NCBI RefSeq assembly: GCF_022539505.1
Contig: NC_061512.1
Span: 246,342,510-246,406,509, forward strand
Source: Lolium rigidum
Taxonomy: Eukaryota; Streptophyta; Magnoliopsida; Poales; Poaceae
Direction of reading: 5' to 3'
Length of the DNA: 64,000 bases
The number at the start of each line of letters is the position of its first letter. Position 1 is the first letter of the stretch. The position numbers and the translations under genes were made by a program. Below, piece after piece: positions 8,842-20,940 of this stretch. The notes beneath the pieces are model-generated. The model saw only the letters and a list, made by a program, of their open reading frames with translations. It was not told the DNA's origin and ran no database searches.

Positions 8842-10950
8842 AGGCCCGTTTGGTAGCCTATACATTCTTTGGCTCGCATGTGCTTCGTTGTTTTTGGGCT
8901 GTTTCGGTCGTATCCACGTTGTTATACAGCACGGGTTTTAAAGCACCACGGCCCAGGAGGAACGCCTAGTTTAACCTTTTTCAGGGATAGGTCCGGGCGC
9001 GACGAAAATCGACAACGCCGTCGTGCGGGTGCTCGGCCGCGGCATGGCGGGAGAAGGAGAAATTCGAGCGGCGTTGCGCGGCAAAGGTAGGGGTAACCTC
9101 CCTCTTCGGTTACCCTCTCCATTAGCCCCCTCACAAAATTTCCCTTTCCCCAATTTTCGCACCCAGGCGCCCAGATCTAGCCTCGCACATCTGACCCTGG
9201 TTGTGCTGTGTATGAGGAGCTCCTCCCTTCAGTCTCTGACGCCGGACCAGGGTCGTCGCTTCCAGCCGCGCACATCTTCTCCGACTTCTGGCCGTCTACA
9301 TCGTCTGCCATGACAGAGGTAAGGAGACTCTCCTCCGCTATACTGTAGTGTTAGATTCATGTTGGTAGAACTAGCTAGTTGGGTTCGACAAGACCGTTCG
9401 TAATGCTTAGATCTTGTTTGAGTAGACTGACCAGCTCCAGCTTGTGCATCACGCCGCATCACTCATCATTTGCATACGAGCATGGATCCTAACGATGCAC
9501 AAGAGAGTAGTTAGGCATGCTGCTTTTCCTAATGTCATGTACGGTCCTATGTTACAACGAGGTCAGGAGAGGATGGCCAACCTAAACTACATCTACAACT
9601 GCAACGATGCAGAGGCTTCCCAAATGCTTCGGATGAGATGAGCCCATTTCTATGCACTTGTGAAAGCGTTCAGGGATAGTGGACTGCTAGTTGATAGCAT
9701 CCACACCTCTATCAAAGAACAAGTCGCAATGTTTCTTCATGTCGTGGGTCATAACCACCAGAGGTTCAGAGTCATTCATAGCATATTACATGGAGACTAT
9801 CTCTCGGTACTTCCAGCAGGTCTTGTACGCAGTTGGGGAGTTCAGAGGTGAAATGATGAAGCCAGCATCAGTGATCACACCACCCAAGATTAAGAACGGC
9901 TACAAGTGGTTCTCATATTTCAGGGTGAGTACCAAATCATGTTCGTTCTACTTGTCAGATATTTAGTACTGTCAGAAATATGACTGTGTGCTAATTGTTT
10001 GATAGGATTGCATTGGGGTTATTGATGGTACTCATGTGTCGACTGCAAACGTACCTAGATCAATGTATGGAGCGTTCCGCGGGAGGAAACACTACACCAG
10101 CCAGAATGTGCTAGCAGCTGTGGATTTCGATATGAGGTTCACATACGTGCTTGTTGGCTGGGAGGCTTTAGCTCATGATGCAAGCATCCAGTCTCACAGC
10201 TTGTCAAGGACTACGAGTAATTTCTTCATTGGAGATGTTGGATATGCATGCCGACACGGTATTCTACCTCCATTTAGGAAAACAAGGTACCACCTTAACG
10301 AGTTTAATCCAAGGAACCGACCTCAGAATGCGAAAGAGTTGTTCAATCTGAGACACTCAAGCCTTAGAGTCACCATTGGGATGGCCTTTGCTGCATTGAA
10401 TAACAGGTTCAAGGTCCTTGGCCAGAAACCGTTCCACACTTTTGACACTTAAGTGAAGCTCGTCTTTGCTTGTTGTATTCTTCACAACTGGATTCTAGGT
10501 TGGGGTGAGGATGCCTTCTTCGAAGAGGTTATCATTTTTTACGAAGTTGAGACTGGCCATGACGTGGAGGCAGGCGACAACGAAGCCTAGAAGGAGAAGA
10601 GGCAATAGTGGGCAGACACGATGTGGGAAGCCAGAGGCCGCACCACCATTTGAGAAGGAGAAGAACAAGTGAAGAAGAAGAACCCCTTTTGGTCCCCTAT
10701 TTCTCGAATCCCAATTTGATCCCCATATGTTGAACTACCCCATGATGATAAACTACCATTCGTAGTAGCTAGGGAGTGTCGTTATGAACTACCATTTGTA
10801 GTAGCTAGGGTTGAATTCATGAACTGCTAGCTTGGTGTGCAACTGATGAACTATGATTTCTGTGTGATAGAAGGTGATAGTATGGTAAAGCTACATGTTG
10901 TACATAAGAGGTGGCCTTATGATTGCCTGGTTGGTACCAAACAGGCCTAC
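8842..10950 (+). mobile_element. PIF/Harbinger transposon remnant
   Basis: aggcccgtttggtagcc at 8842 is inverted against ggtaccaaacaggcct ending at 10948. This gives short TIRs of the GGCCYGTTTGGTA type around a PIF-type transposase frame. No clean 3-bp TWA duplication is visible. The true right border could lie a little further out, because GC-rich sequence with a similar word content continues to ~11080. The left subterminal region (8940-9310) is GC-rich 5' leader. No Myb-like second gene is present inside these borders. Confidence 0.7.
9444..10640 (+). pseudogene. PIF/Harbinger DDE transposase (HARBI1-like), inactivated
   Basis: Recognisable blocks are LLVDSIHTSIKEQVAMFLHVVGH (near 9685-9755), METISRYFQQVLYAVGEFRGEM, IGVIDGTHV (catalytic D, codon 10024), GRKHYTSQNVLAAVDFDM, GDVGYACR..ILPPFRKTRYHLNEF (second D, codon 10234) and ELFNLRHSSLRVTIGMAF. 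An 81-bp GT-AG intron (9925-10005) sits at the family position before DCIG. The third acidic residue, expected in the VERAF-like block, is glycine (codon 10378). A stop at 10450 interrupts a frame that continues with VKLV.ACCILHNWIL to about 10640. There is a further frame change near 9785. The enzyme is inactive as written. Confidence 0.88.
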
Positions 10951-11177
10951 TCTCATCTCCATCGAGATTTGGGGTTGGCTGCAGAAAAACAAACAAAAGG
11001 GCCTTTTTTGGCCCAAACCGTGCAGCCCGACCGACCAAACAACAAGCCAATTCTGGCCCGTGGCTTGTTCCGGACGCGCAGGTAACCTCGCACTAGTGAG
11101 TCGGTGAGCCCCAAATTGGCCCCAGGCTACAAAACGCGCCCTACATTTCCCTTCGCCAACAAACTTGTTATGTTTCC

Positions 11178-11400
11178 TAGAGCATCTCTATGGGACCATC
11201 TCTATCCGACCCCGCATCTCGCATACGTAAACCCATAGATGCAGGGTACGGAAAACATGTGTTACCAATCGCCGCGTAGACCAGATTTCGCAAAAGGAGA
11301 CGCCATATGAGCATGTTGTTATGTCGTCTCCTTTTGCGGAGTCTGGTCTGCCGCAACCCTTGTGAAACCTAAAATATAAACTTTTGTGATGTTTCGATTA
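11178..11400 (-). repeat. Terminal part of a second Harbinger-type element with an inverted repeat
   Basis: agcatctctatgggaccatc resembles the GAGCATCTCCA-type ends common in grass Harbinger elements. It is followed by a hairpin: 11278-11302 (agaccagatttcgcaaaagg...) pairs with 11325-11349 over 25 bases with few mismatches, loop about 22 bases. The adjacent minus-strand coding fragment belongs to the same class. The opposite end was not found. Confidence 0.5.
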
Positions 11401-11499
11401 CATCCGACAAGATACAATAGTTTTAAGACCCAAACCACTAAACACGTTGCAGTAGTACTCGGCAAGCCAAAAGGAGACTCACGATGTGTATCGATGCAA

Positions 11500-11880
11500 G
11501 ATCAAGCAGCTCCGGCACTCGCCGGATCATCAACACCAACGCCCCCGCCACCACTCGCAGTAAGACCAGTACCGCCACCACTCGCCATAGCACCACCCGT
11601 CACCGCAGCACGAGCCGTAGCCTCTTCCCTTCATCTTTGCAAGATTGCCATCCTCGTCAAATCCCACAACTCTCTTATGTAGGCATCCATGGTGGACGGA
11701 TCCATCATCATCTTCTTGTTCTCCACGGAAATGAGCTCCGCCATGGCTCGATTCTCGTTGGCACTTTCTCTCCTCTCCTTCACAGTAGCCTTGCGCTTCT
11801 CATCTTCTTGGAGTAATTCCATGCGGAACTGTGGGTGCCTTGCAGCTTGCGTTTGGCGGCCATGCTGTTGATGGACCCTC
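11500..11880 (-). pseudogene. NAM-associated C-terminal-domain fragment (Harbinger ORF1-type)
   Basis: Minus-strand frame with MELLQEDEKRKATVKERRES, NRAMAELISVENKKMMMDPS and MDAYIRELWDLTRMAILQR, followed after a stop by an Ala/Gly-rich tail. This is the signature end of the proteins often annotated as NAM-associated or Myb/SANT-like, which accompany grass PIF/Harbinger transposases as the DNA-binding partner. Upstream coding (MAAKRKLQG) is in another frame. It is a partial, broken copy; no N-terminal Myb domain is visible. Confidence 0.65.
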
Positions 11881-13270
11881 GCATAGATTTATGTGGAGAA
11901 AATATCTGGCTAACTCCTGTATCTTCAATGCTACACACAAACAAATGTACCTGACTCTGACATGCTACAAATCAAAAGCTGGTACCGCAATGGCAGAAAA
12001 ATGCAGGTTGGGGACTACATGACTCCTTTTTTCGGGGAGATACTTGATGTGGTTTCACTCCTCTAAAATAAAATTTTCCTGAACAAATTTGTAATGAACA
12101 GAATATAACACTGTGGCTGAGGTGACTGGAGATTCACCTTCAGATGTGGTTACAGGTCCGGATCAAAAGGGAATTGCTTGGCCGTACATTCGTGATCACA
12201 TTAACCTATGGGCCGCTGTTTTCGTGCCTTCTATCAGAGCAGGTAGGCTTGAACCGTGTTGGTTTATGGCTACCGTAGCGCGCCATGAACAGAGTTCAAC
12301 TAACTTACAGGTAAAATTAAGATAGAAAATTAAACCAAAGGTGGTTCAAGAAAGCCGCATGCTTTTCGTGCCATCAACATATAACCCAAGCTATATAATG
12401 AGATCATTAATTTTCATACTAGCTCCCCCTCACTACGAAACTACTACGGTGAGCGAGTTTGAACCAAATCTGAGCAACAGAAGAAGTAATCGGAAAAACA
12501 GGGGAACAAAAAAGATGATGGTTCGCTGGAGTAGGCTGCGAGGCCCAAGTGGCCTAGGAGTGCAGCGGCCCGTTATCCTTCCACCGTTGGAAGCGGGCAG
12601 TTCTCGCTGCTCTGTGAGGCCAGCCTAACACGCAGTGCCTGCCACACTATGGACCGTGAGGCCCAGCTTTCGCATAGGCCCCAGCGGCCCACTACGCAAC
12701 TTGGAACGGGCGGGCCAGCAATAGCAACAACCGGACCAGGCCCACAGCGCCACGGCAACGTCCACACCACCCACAATGCCCCCGCTCGGGTTACAAGCTC
12801 ACGCTACTGAGTTCGGCGATGGGGCAGGTGGACACGGGTATTTAAGCTGGTCGAATCGTTCCTCGGTTGGCGAGGTGGGACTAAAACGGTGCGCAGTCTG
12901 TACGTTGGTCGCCTGGCTGGTGGCGTTGCTTGTCTAATGGGCTTTTTTTGTTGATTTGTCGAGCTGGGCTCATAAACAAAGGCCACGCGAAGAAAACTTG
13001 GGCATGTACTGGTGTGGTACTGTCGAACTGAGTGTTTAGCGTAGTGGAATTGCTTTGCAGAGAGCCGAAGATGGAAACAGTATGATCAGCAAAAAAATGG
13101 ACGGATCTAATAACTGCTATGCTTCAGTAAACACATATGGATGAGAAGAGTATTGAATCACACTCTGTCACGCGTGGTTGTATCCAAGAATGACCGTAGA
13201 AAAATCATATCAAGTGTCTATCTTTGTTTCCACGGCGAAACACTGGTTGTGGCATAATCAAGAAGTTCTA
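11880..13270. other. Intergenic stretch, no supported gene
   Basis: Mixed sequence. A 70-codon frame at 12113-12325 (GPDQKGIAWPYIRDHINLWAA) looks protein-like but matches no family I recognise and is isolated. 12540-12810 is GC-rich, with several short frames and no start-to-stop gene. Nothing else can be supported. Confidence 0.5.
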
Positions 13271-13272
13271 CG

Positions 13273-13417
13273 GCTAAGATACTTGTGTTTCTTAAGAAAA
13301 AAAGAAGAAAAATCCTGAGAGATAAGACTATACTTGTGTTTCTTAAGAAAAAAAGAAAAAAAAATTCTGAGAGATAAGACTATACTTGTGTTTCTTAAGA
13401 AAAAAATAAAAAAAAAC
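13273..13417 (+). repeat. ~51-bp minisatellite (three copies), interrupted by an LTR insertion
   Basis: The word tacttgtgtttcttaag recurs at about 13280, 13331 and 13383, each followed by an A/G-rich run and then ctgagagataagac. The next unit boundary, cccgagagataagac, reappears at 19853 after the inserted element, so the array originally continued there. Confidence 0.85.
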
Positions 13418-15982
13418 TGTAATATCTCAGGTAATGGTTTACAAAAATAGAGTAACAGATGTGTGCATTGCATTCATGCATAGAAAATCTGGGAAATTTT
13501 CGCGTTTTAAAGTAAAACAGTCACAGTAACTGAAGTTTCACTTGACCTTGATGGAATTGAAGTAGATCATCAAGCCAAGTGCTATAAACCTCAATGTGAC
13601 TTTGTTAAAACCTTATTTTGGGAAAAGATGATTTGATCTAAGGGGTTAGATCAAATGGAATTAACATCCACATAAGAACATATGAATCAAGGATCAATTG
13701 CTTGATCTCATAGGAGATCATAAAATGGAATTCCCTGCCATAACATATGAACATACATCTATTTGGAAATCAAGTAACAATAAAATGGAGAAAACTATTC
13801 TTCACTTATCTTCTCCATGTCTTAAACTAATCCATGCTCTTATCATAAACCCTATGATATCCATTCTATTTTAACCTTGGAAACAAGACAAGGAGATCCA
13901 ACTAAGGAATATAATTCTTCTCTATTCCAAATTATTATACCTCAAACCTAGAGAGGTGAGAGTTTTATTATAATTATTAGAGAAGCAATAACAAACCTTG
14001 AGCTAAACCTTGGATATACATCCAAGTATTCAAATCACCATCTTCAAGAGGAACCCTAGAGTATTTTTCAAGTCATTTCCAAAGGAGAGAGACCACTCAT
14101 ACTAATCCAAGCTTTACCTATTTAAGAATAAAGGACAACCTTTAAACTAAAGTATTAGGTTGAAAACCACTTCCCTTGGAGTGGTGAGTTAACCTAATAT
14201 CACATGGAATAATACCATATCAATGAATTGATATAGTAAGGAGGAGATTAATTCAACCAAGATAGCCAAGTGGAGTTTTAGACTTGAAATCTATTGAGAT
14301 ATTATGAATACACCATAATACCCTAGAATAACTATTCCTATGAAAGAGAGCTCAAGCTATGGTGCTACACTCAAGTTAGTTGAGGCAACACTTGAATTTA
14401 AGGGAGAGAACTATCCATATGTCCTCATAATTAAATCATCATACCTTAAGAAAAACTATAAGTTATTATCTCAGGCATTCTCCTGGGATATAAGTTATTG
14501 AGGCAACCATAGAAGTCCCATCCAAGAAAGTAAAATAGAGGTATTATACCCTAGTTGATCAAGACAATACTTGATCTTAGAAGTGGGAAACCTAACTTAG
14601 GAGAGATATACTTTAGGAAGCCAAACCCTAATCATTATAAATTGAGTAATAATCATAAACCCTAAGAATTTGAGGTAGATATATTATGAACAAGTTGATC
14701 ATGTATATTCCATGACCATGCTTTGGAGAAGTAGAAAAGTAAGCCATAATTTAAACCCTAATAGGATAAGTAGATATCATTCACCACATGAAATCATAGG
14801 GAGGTAACTAGTAAGCAACCCTAGGCCTATATCCCAACCTTAACTTGTGAATCACTTGGTGATCATAAGTAGAATCCTACCACATCTATATTCCATAAAT
14901 TAAAGAACCTAAGCAAACCTTAGAGTCAAACTCCATACTTTATATGGTGAGAAACCATTCATCATTATAACCAAAGTTAACTATAAAAAGAACTATAACC
15001 ACTATAGTTACTTTAATGATTAATTGAGGATAACAATAGAAGTTAATTGGTAGAAGATAAAACCAATTCTCAAATCCTTAGTAATTAGAGAAGCACATAA
15101 GATATGAAGTAACCATCTTATTATGGATAGGGAGACTAAACCCTAATTGGTGCATCATTTGGGTGATCACAAATATAACCTAGTTCACATTTGAGCTCCA
15201 AACCATAAGCCATTAGGTGAATATGATTAGAATCACAGAATTGCTCAGTTGTTAAAACTTATGCTCAAATATGAAACTTAAGAATAACTTAGTGCTAAAT
15301 CATGTGATTAAAACCATATGTGGATCAACCACTCATCCTTATAACTAATTAAGACTTCATAATAATCCTTAAAAATACTTTGAGTAGAAATTATCAACTT
15401 TAAATGATTTAAAAGAGAGATGGGTTCCAAGGAGAAAAGGGAATTTCAAATAACACATGGAGTCATTGCTAAACTGAAACTTAAAGGGAAATCACAAGGA
15501 TACAAATAAAATCAAACATTACACAATTGTCTTGGGCAATAAAATAATTCAATGACCATTGCTATCAAATTCTAAATCAAATACTCATAAACCTGCAAGA
15601 GTAATACAGTTCAACTTTGAAGTCAATTGAACAAAACCAGAAAAGGAAATTTAAAACAGAATTGAATTCAAATTTGAATTCAACAAATAAGAATACAAAA
15701 CAGAAAATAAAGAAGAAAAAGAAAAAGAGGAGAAAACCCACCTGGAGCTTACCTGGACCTTGCCAGCCGAAGGAGCCCAGCAGCAGCCTGCCTGGCAACC
15801 CAGCACTCCGGCCCAAGTCGCAGCCCAAATCAGCCCGCGGACCGCTTCATGCGAATAAGAGCGAGGAGGGCGCCGTCTTCGTCTTCGCCACCGTCGACGC
15901 CCAGGGGAGCGCCACGGCGCTGTGAGCTCCACGTCCCCAAGTCGCCGCCGCCTATGTTGACTGCCAGCACACGCAGGAGAGG

Positions 15983-15996
15983 CTATAAAAGGCGCG
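15983..15996 (+). promoter_or_regulatory. Candidate TATA box within the long LTR
   Basis: ctataaaaggcgcg sits at the edge of a GC-rich, CT-rich segment (15980-16060, with ctcctctgctccaattcc and aaccctagtcgcc). It looks like a core promoter and transcribed leader, inside otherwise AT-rich LTR sequence. Confidence 0.5.
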
Positions 15997-18708
15997 GGAG
16001 CCCACCATTTCTTCCTCCTCTGCTCCAATTCCGTCCCAAACCGAAACCCTAGTCGCCCGGCCGTCGACCATCGCCGCCGTTAGGGGCCACCCCAAGCACC
16101 GTCGTGAAGCCCTAGAGCTCCGCCTCGTCTCCAGCTACCTCCTCGCCAACGTGCGCTTGCCGGGAAGCTCTGTGTCCGACGAATCGAGCCCTCATTTCAC
16201 CGCCGGTCACCAGCAGACGTCGACGTTCGCCATCGATGTAGGCCACCGCAAGCCTCGCCGACACGCTCGTCGTACTCGCGGTGAGCTCATCTACCGAATG
16301 GCATGCTCGCCTTGCTTCTTAGACCGCCGTAGCATCGTCGCACCGTGAACCCGTGACCGCCGCCGCTGTTTGTGCTCGCCGGAGCTACTCCGGTGACCAA
16401 TATGGGGCGGCGCCGCTACCACTAGATTCGTCTCGTCTCCCCGGCTCCAACGAACCCACGCGCAGCGCCTCGGGAACTCTCAATCGCCGGCGACCATCGC
16501 CAGTTGCCGCCGGCCAGCAAGCCCCGATGCCACGGTGGCAATTTTGACCTAGTCAAAGCCCCGTGGTGGATGAGGTGGACAGACCCCACCAGTCAGCGAG
16601 TGTGTGGGTAGAGTTCTGGGTAACTTTAGTAGTTTTCCAGATTTAATTTAAATTCCCTAAATTGCTGAAACTTCACATGAATTTGTAAAATGCATTAAAA
16701 CTCGGAAAAATGAAAGTGAGATATCAAACTGTTCCTAAAAATAAAATCTATCCAAGAAAAATATAATATAGAATTTTTATTTTTAGTAAAATTTAATTAT
16801 TTTAAACTCATTAATTAAGTCTTTTCTTGTAATTCTAAATTCAATTAAAATTCAATAATTAGTAAAGCTTTTCAAAATAAATAAAACCATTAAGAAAATA
16901 AATAAAATATTAAAAACTAATTTTCCTTATTTGTAATTTTGTTAAATTCTTATTAGAGGGATTTAAACCCTGATTAACAATTACCTTAATTATTAGTTCC
17001 TTGAAAATAAAAAATGAAAAGTATAATTTTATTTTTGTTTCAAAGTTATTAATAACTTCAACTTTATTAATGAAGTTATTAATTCAAAAACTTTAGGGTA
17101 ATTAGTAAACCCTAGTTCCATAAGAAAGAAAACTAGAACCTCATCATCTCATGTGAAACCTAAAATCCTAATTCCATTTAGGAACCTTAGCTCCACTATT
17201 TCATGTGCACCTTAATTTGCTTCTAACCAAAAACCTAGGTTAGAACATGTGATTATGGTACTATCTTTCAAATCATAGAACCATAGTAGCAACTAAATGC
17301 TCGTCATGTCCACATAAAATGTAGTAGACCTATCACTAATAGGTGGGTATCCCATGTGTTCATCTTCATCAGACCTAGATAATCAAGTAGGGTTAACCAA
17401 GTGTAAACCCTAGATCCTATTACCAAAACAATCATCCTTAATTATCCATGCTTAGCATCACACCATTGTGATGAACTCTAATAGCAACCATACCTACTCT
17501 TGTGCATTACATAACCATGCTCCAATACACCCTACTAGTGTTATATACTTATGAACCACAACATTCATAAACCAACTATATCCTACTTAAGTGGATCCAA
17601 TAGTAAACCCTAGCTAACCTCAACTCTAATTGAGATACTTCTTATTACTTAAGAAGTATGTTCTTCAAAAGTTATTCTTTTGAAGATAACAAAGAGTAGC
17701 CAGCAACCCTGCCTTATAGGACCTATAAACCCTAACTATCTATCACCAATCAGGTATACCAACCCTGATAGCAATCTTATACTATTAATTGCTTAAGATA
17801 CTTATGCTTCACTAAAACCATACAAGCCCTAGTGGTTTATGAATCAAACATCTTTAGGATCCATCTACTCCTTACCTAGGAACTAGGAACTAGTTGGAAA
17901 TCATAATAAACCATAAAACTCCACAACCCTGATTGTCATACTTGTTCTTTATTAAAGAACATGTTCTTCAAAAGTTATTCTTTTGAAGTATATAATAATC
18001 AATCATTAACCATGACATATAGTGCTAACACCAACCACTATTCATTACATGTTAGGATTACACCAAATCTTATTGTTGTGTACTATTAATACTACTGTTA
18101 TGCTATATTGCAGCACCTGTTTATGATACCAAGTAATCACACCTGAATAAGAACCTTGTTTGTGAATCACTCTAAAAGTGCAACACAACCTAAACAAATC
18201 ATTTCAACTCACTAATCCTAAATCATCGGGGTTAGGTCACGCTTAGAGCGATTGCATCTCATACTTATGCATTATTGCATTCTTGCCAATCTTTTAAACA
18301 TCGTCCTTACCGGACGATGATGCTATTTCAGAAGTTGGAGATATTGCGTATCGAAGACCTTGCCTGCATAATCTTGCAGTCAAGAAAGGCAAGTTCATCA
18401 CTTTCTCATGTCATTTGAGTATTTTTACCAACTTACTTGCAAAGTACTATGTTTATCACTATTGCATAACAAGCCAAACCACTATTTTCATAACTATGAA
18501 TATGACTAAGTGGTGGGCAATGGAACCATGGATTGTGTTGATATGGTGGAGGTTCCATTGCAAGGGTTTATATCCATCTAGGATTAAACAACAAATATCA
18601 TCCAGTGATTCTTGTGCCGTAATAACCGTGTTAACCATAAGATCTGGAGTGGGACGGAATAGTCAATTGTATTTCCACCTCTTGTACATCAACGGATGCG
18701 CTTTACCG

Positions 18709-18840
18709 TAGACACTTGTATTCCAAAGGTGCAAGCGGTGGCTAGGGAAGCCTAAAGTCCCCACGGCATAGTCCGTAGACACTTGTAGCCCGAGGATCAA
18801 GCGGTGGATGGGGAAGCCTAAATTCCCCACGGTATTGCGG
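18709..18840 (+). repeat. ~65-bp direct duplication inside the long LTR
   Basis: ccgtagacacttgta, then caagcggtgg, gggaagcctaaa and tccccacgg occur twice in a row. The copies are diverged, so the duplication predates this insertion. It is probably a family feature. Confidence 0.75.
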
Positions 18841-19852
18841 TCTATGAGGGGTTGCATCTACCGGCGAAGGAGTTTGGTTCGATCCCAGATTGTTGTCGTG
18901 GTCGGGGTCCATCCTTAATTGGTGTAAGAGGACCGGCGAGGACCCAGGGTCGGGGATGCAACAAAGGGTGGGTGTGCGAGGTAGCGGAGGAATATGATTG
19001 GCTATGACCTTATACCGGGCCTCACACCAAAGGAAGTGTGGACCGGTCATTCCCGGCTGGCACCAAGGTTAAGATCTCTGATGGGTAAAGCAACACACCT
19101 CTGCAGAGTGTAATGAATCGTGACCTGTCACTCCCTGTTCCGGGATATGGAACTGCGAACGCTGTCGGAAAGGAACTCCATGAAGTTCTAGTAAACCGGT
19201 GAAGGCTGACGGACATAGTTCTTCCGAATAAAAGCAACCTTTTGAAGAAATGGTTATGAAAACCTGCATTGGTATTAGACTTTCTCGGTCTAATGCCGTA
19301 GCTAGTGCATTAAACACCTCTTTCCTATAATGAACTTGTTGAGTACGCTCGTACTCATCCCACTCTTAAATCCCCTGCTTAGATATGGAGGCATCGAAGG
19401 AGGATCTACCATGCAACTCAAAGACCGAGGAGTCTACAACTACTTCAAGGGAACAGGACCCTATCAGAGGAGTCAGATACCACATCCAACAAGGAGAAAC
19501 CTAGATTAGCAATAGAAAGGAACTAGCTTCCTAAACTTAGCTCCTATTTAGCTAGAATCTATTCATAGCCTCTGTAGCTAGTTAAATACTCTACAAGTAG
19601 AGTTCGTGTTAGGATTAGACTACGAGTCGTTCTCCTGGAGTTTATTTGCGCTTTACCTCATTGTAAAGTAGGAGGCTGTGCTGATCTTCTGTAATAGAGT
19701 CTGTATGTAATTCTATAGACATGCCTTGGACCCGCATATGTTTCTGTTGTACCACTCTGAGCGATGTAATACTAGTGGAACGGTGTTTCATTGGTGTTAT
19801 GTCAGACTTGCATACTACACCATGCAGTGATATGTTGGGTCACCACAAAAAC

Positions 19853-20940
19853 TCCCGAGAGATAAGACTCGGTCTTATATACAGAAAAAACTTTGAATGG
19901 CTTTCACTATGAGAAATCCAACTCGACTCACGGGTGCATATGAACTCGCTCTGTGAAAAGACATTTTAAAGTGTCAAAAAAATTCTAAAATAATTTTTGG
20001 CATGTATATCTAGACATTCTACGTTTGCACACAAATTTTCAGGAAAAAAATAATATATTTTGTGTCTCGCGGAAAAAAATGTATTTTATGTTTTTTTTAC
20101 AATTTAAAATTTGTATTTTATTATTTTTATAATAGGTGCATATGCAAATTTTCAAAACGCCACCTCCTTTCACTATGGCCTCACTGGCCTACCTGTTGAG
20201 TTCTTTTCCATAAAGACCAAACAGATCACAAATTCAAAACTCTCTCCTTAAGATTTCCAAAACTAATCGCCTAATTATGCCCAATCATGACATTGGACAG
20301 AGCAAGAGGACAGGACCAAGAGACGCCGGCAAGAGGAACGAACCCCTGCATAGTGGTCAATCCTTTGGCCGAGGCACCCACGGTGGCAGAAGTCATGCCC
20401 TTGGCCTTATTTCAAAATCACATCATTACCCTGCATTATTTGCAAACTAGTAAACTATATTTAATTTGAAACAAAGAGAACAACAATGCCGCTGGCCCGA
20501 GACACCCGTCATGAGAAAAAGAGAGACAATGGGCACATGGCTGCTGCCCTTGGATTGCAGTTTTGGTCCATTTGTGCCGAGTCTTACTGGAAAATGAGAA
20601 GATTTTGCTCAAAAATAGGAAAAAACAGCTTCCCTAAAAAAAACGAGTAATAGGATTGACCAGAAAGATCAAGATAATACTTTGCTTATAAAATATAAAT
20701 GATAACCATTCAGAATGTTTGCTGACATTTCATATAAATCAATAGATCATCAACTGACCCATAGGATAGAACTATAGAAGGTATAGTGTGAAGACAGATT
20801 CAAATCCAAGATGTATCGTCATTTGGTTAATAATAGTTATAGCCGTGTCCCTATCTCACATGTCCCATCTAGAGGAGCCATGCATGTTTAGATGACCATC
20901 CTCTAAATAAATAAATTAAGAACATCATGCTGTTTTTTTC
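19853..20940. other. Intergenic, AT-rich, no supported gene
   Basis: Contains the resumed minisatellite edge (19853-19870) and a low-complexity block near 19970-20160 rich in A/T runs, of the kind found in grass MITE-like repeats. Its ends could not be defined. No coding frame is convincing. Confidence 0.45.

Larger units (their letters stand above)
13418..19847 (+). mobile_element. 6.4-kb apparent solo LTR (or LARD-like LTR) with AAAAC target duplication
   Basis: The element starts TGTAATATCTCAGG and ends GGGTCACCACA, and is flanked by identical AAAAC at 13413-13417 and 19848-19852. It interrupts a minisatellite whose next unit resumes exactly after the right duplication. No internal LTR pair, primer-binding site or retroelement protein is seen over 6430 bp, so a solo LTR from recombination is the simplest reading. 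A possible TATA box (ctataaaaggcgcg, about 15983) would give a U3 of ~2.6 kb. LTRs of this size are known in non-autonomous LARD elements of Triticeae. The orientation follows that TATA box. Confidence 0.75.

Noticed and set aside
8842..10950. A clean 3-bp target duplication for the Harbinger element
   Set aside because: Candidate TAC on each side requires shifting one terminus by a base; the borders are too decayed to assert it.
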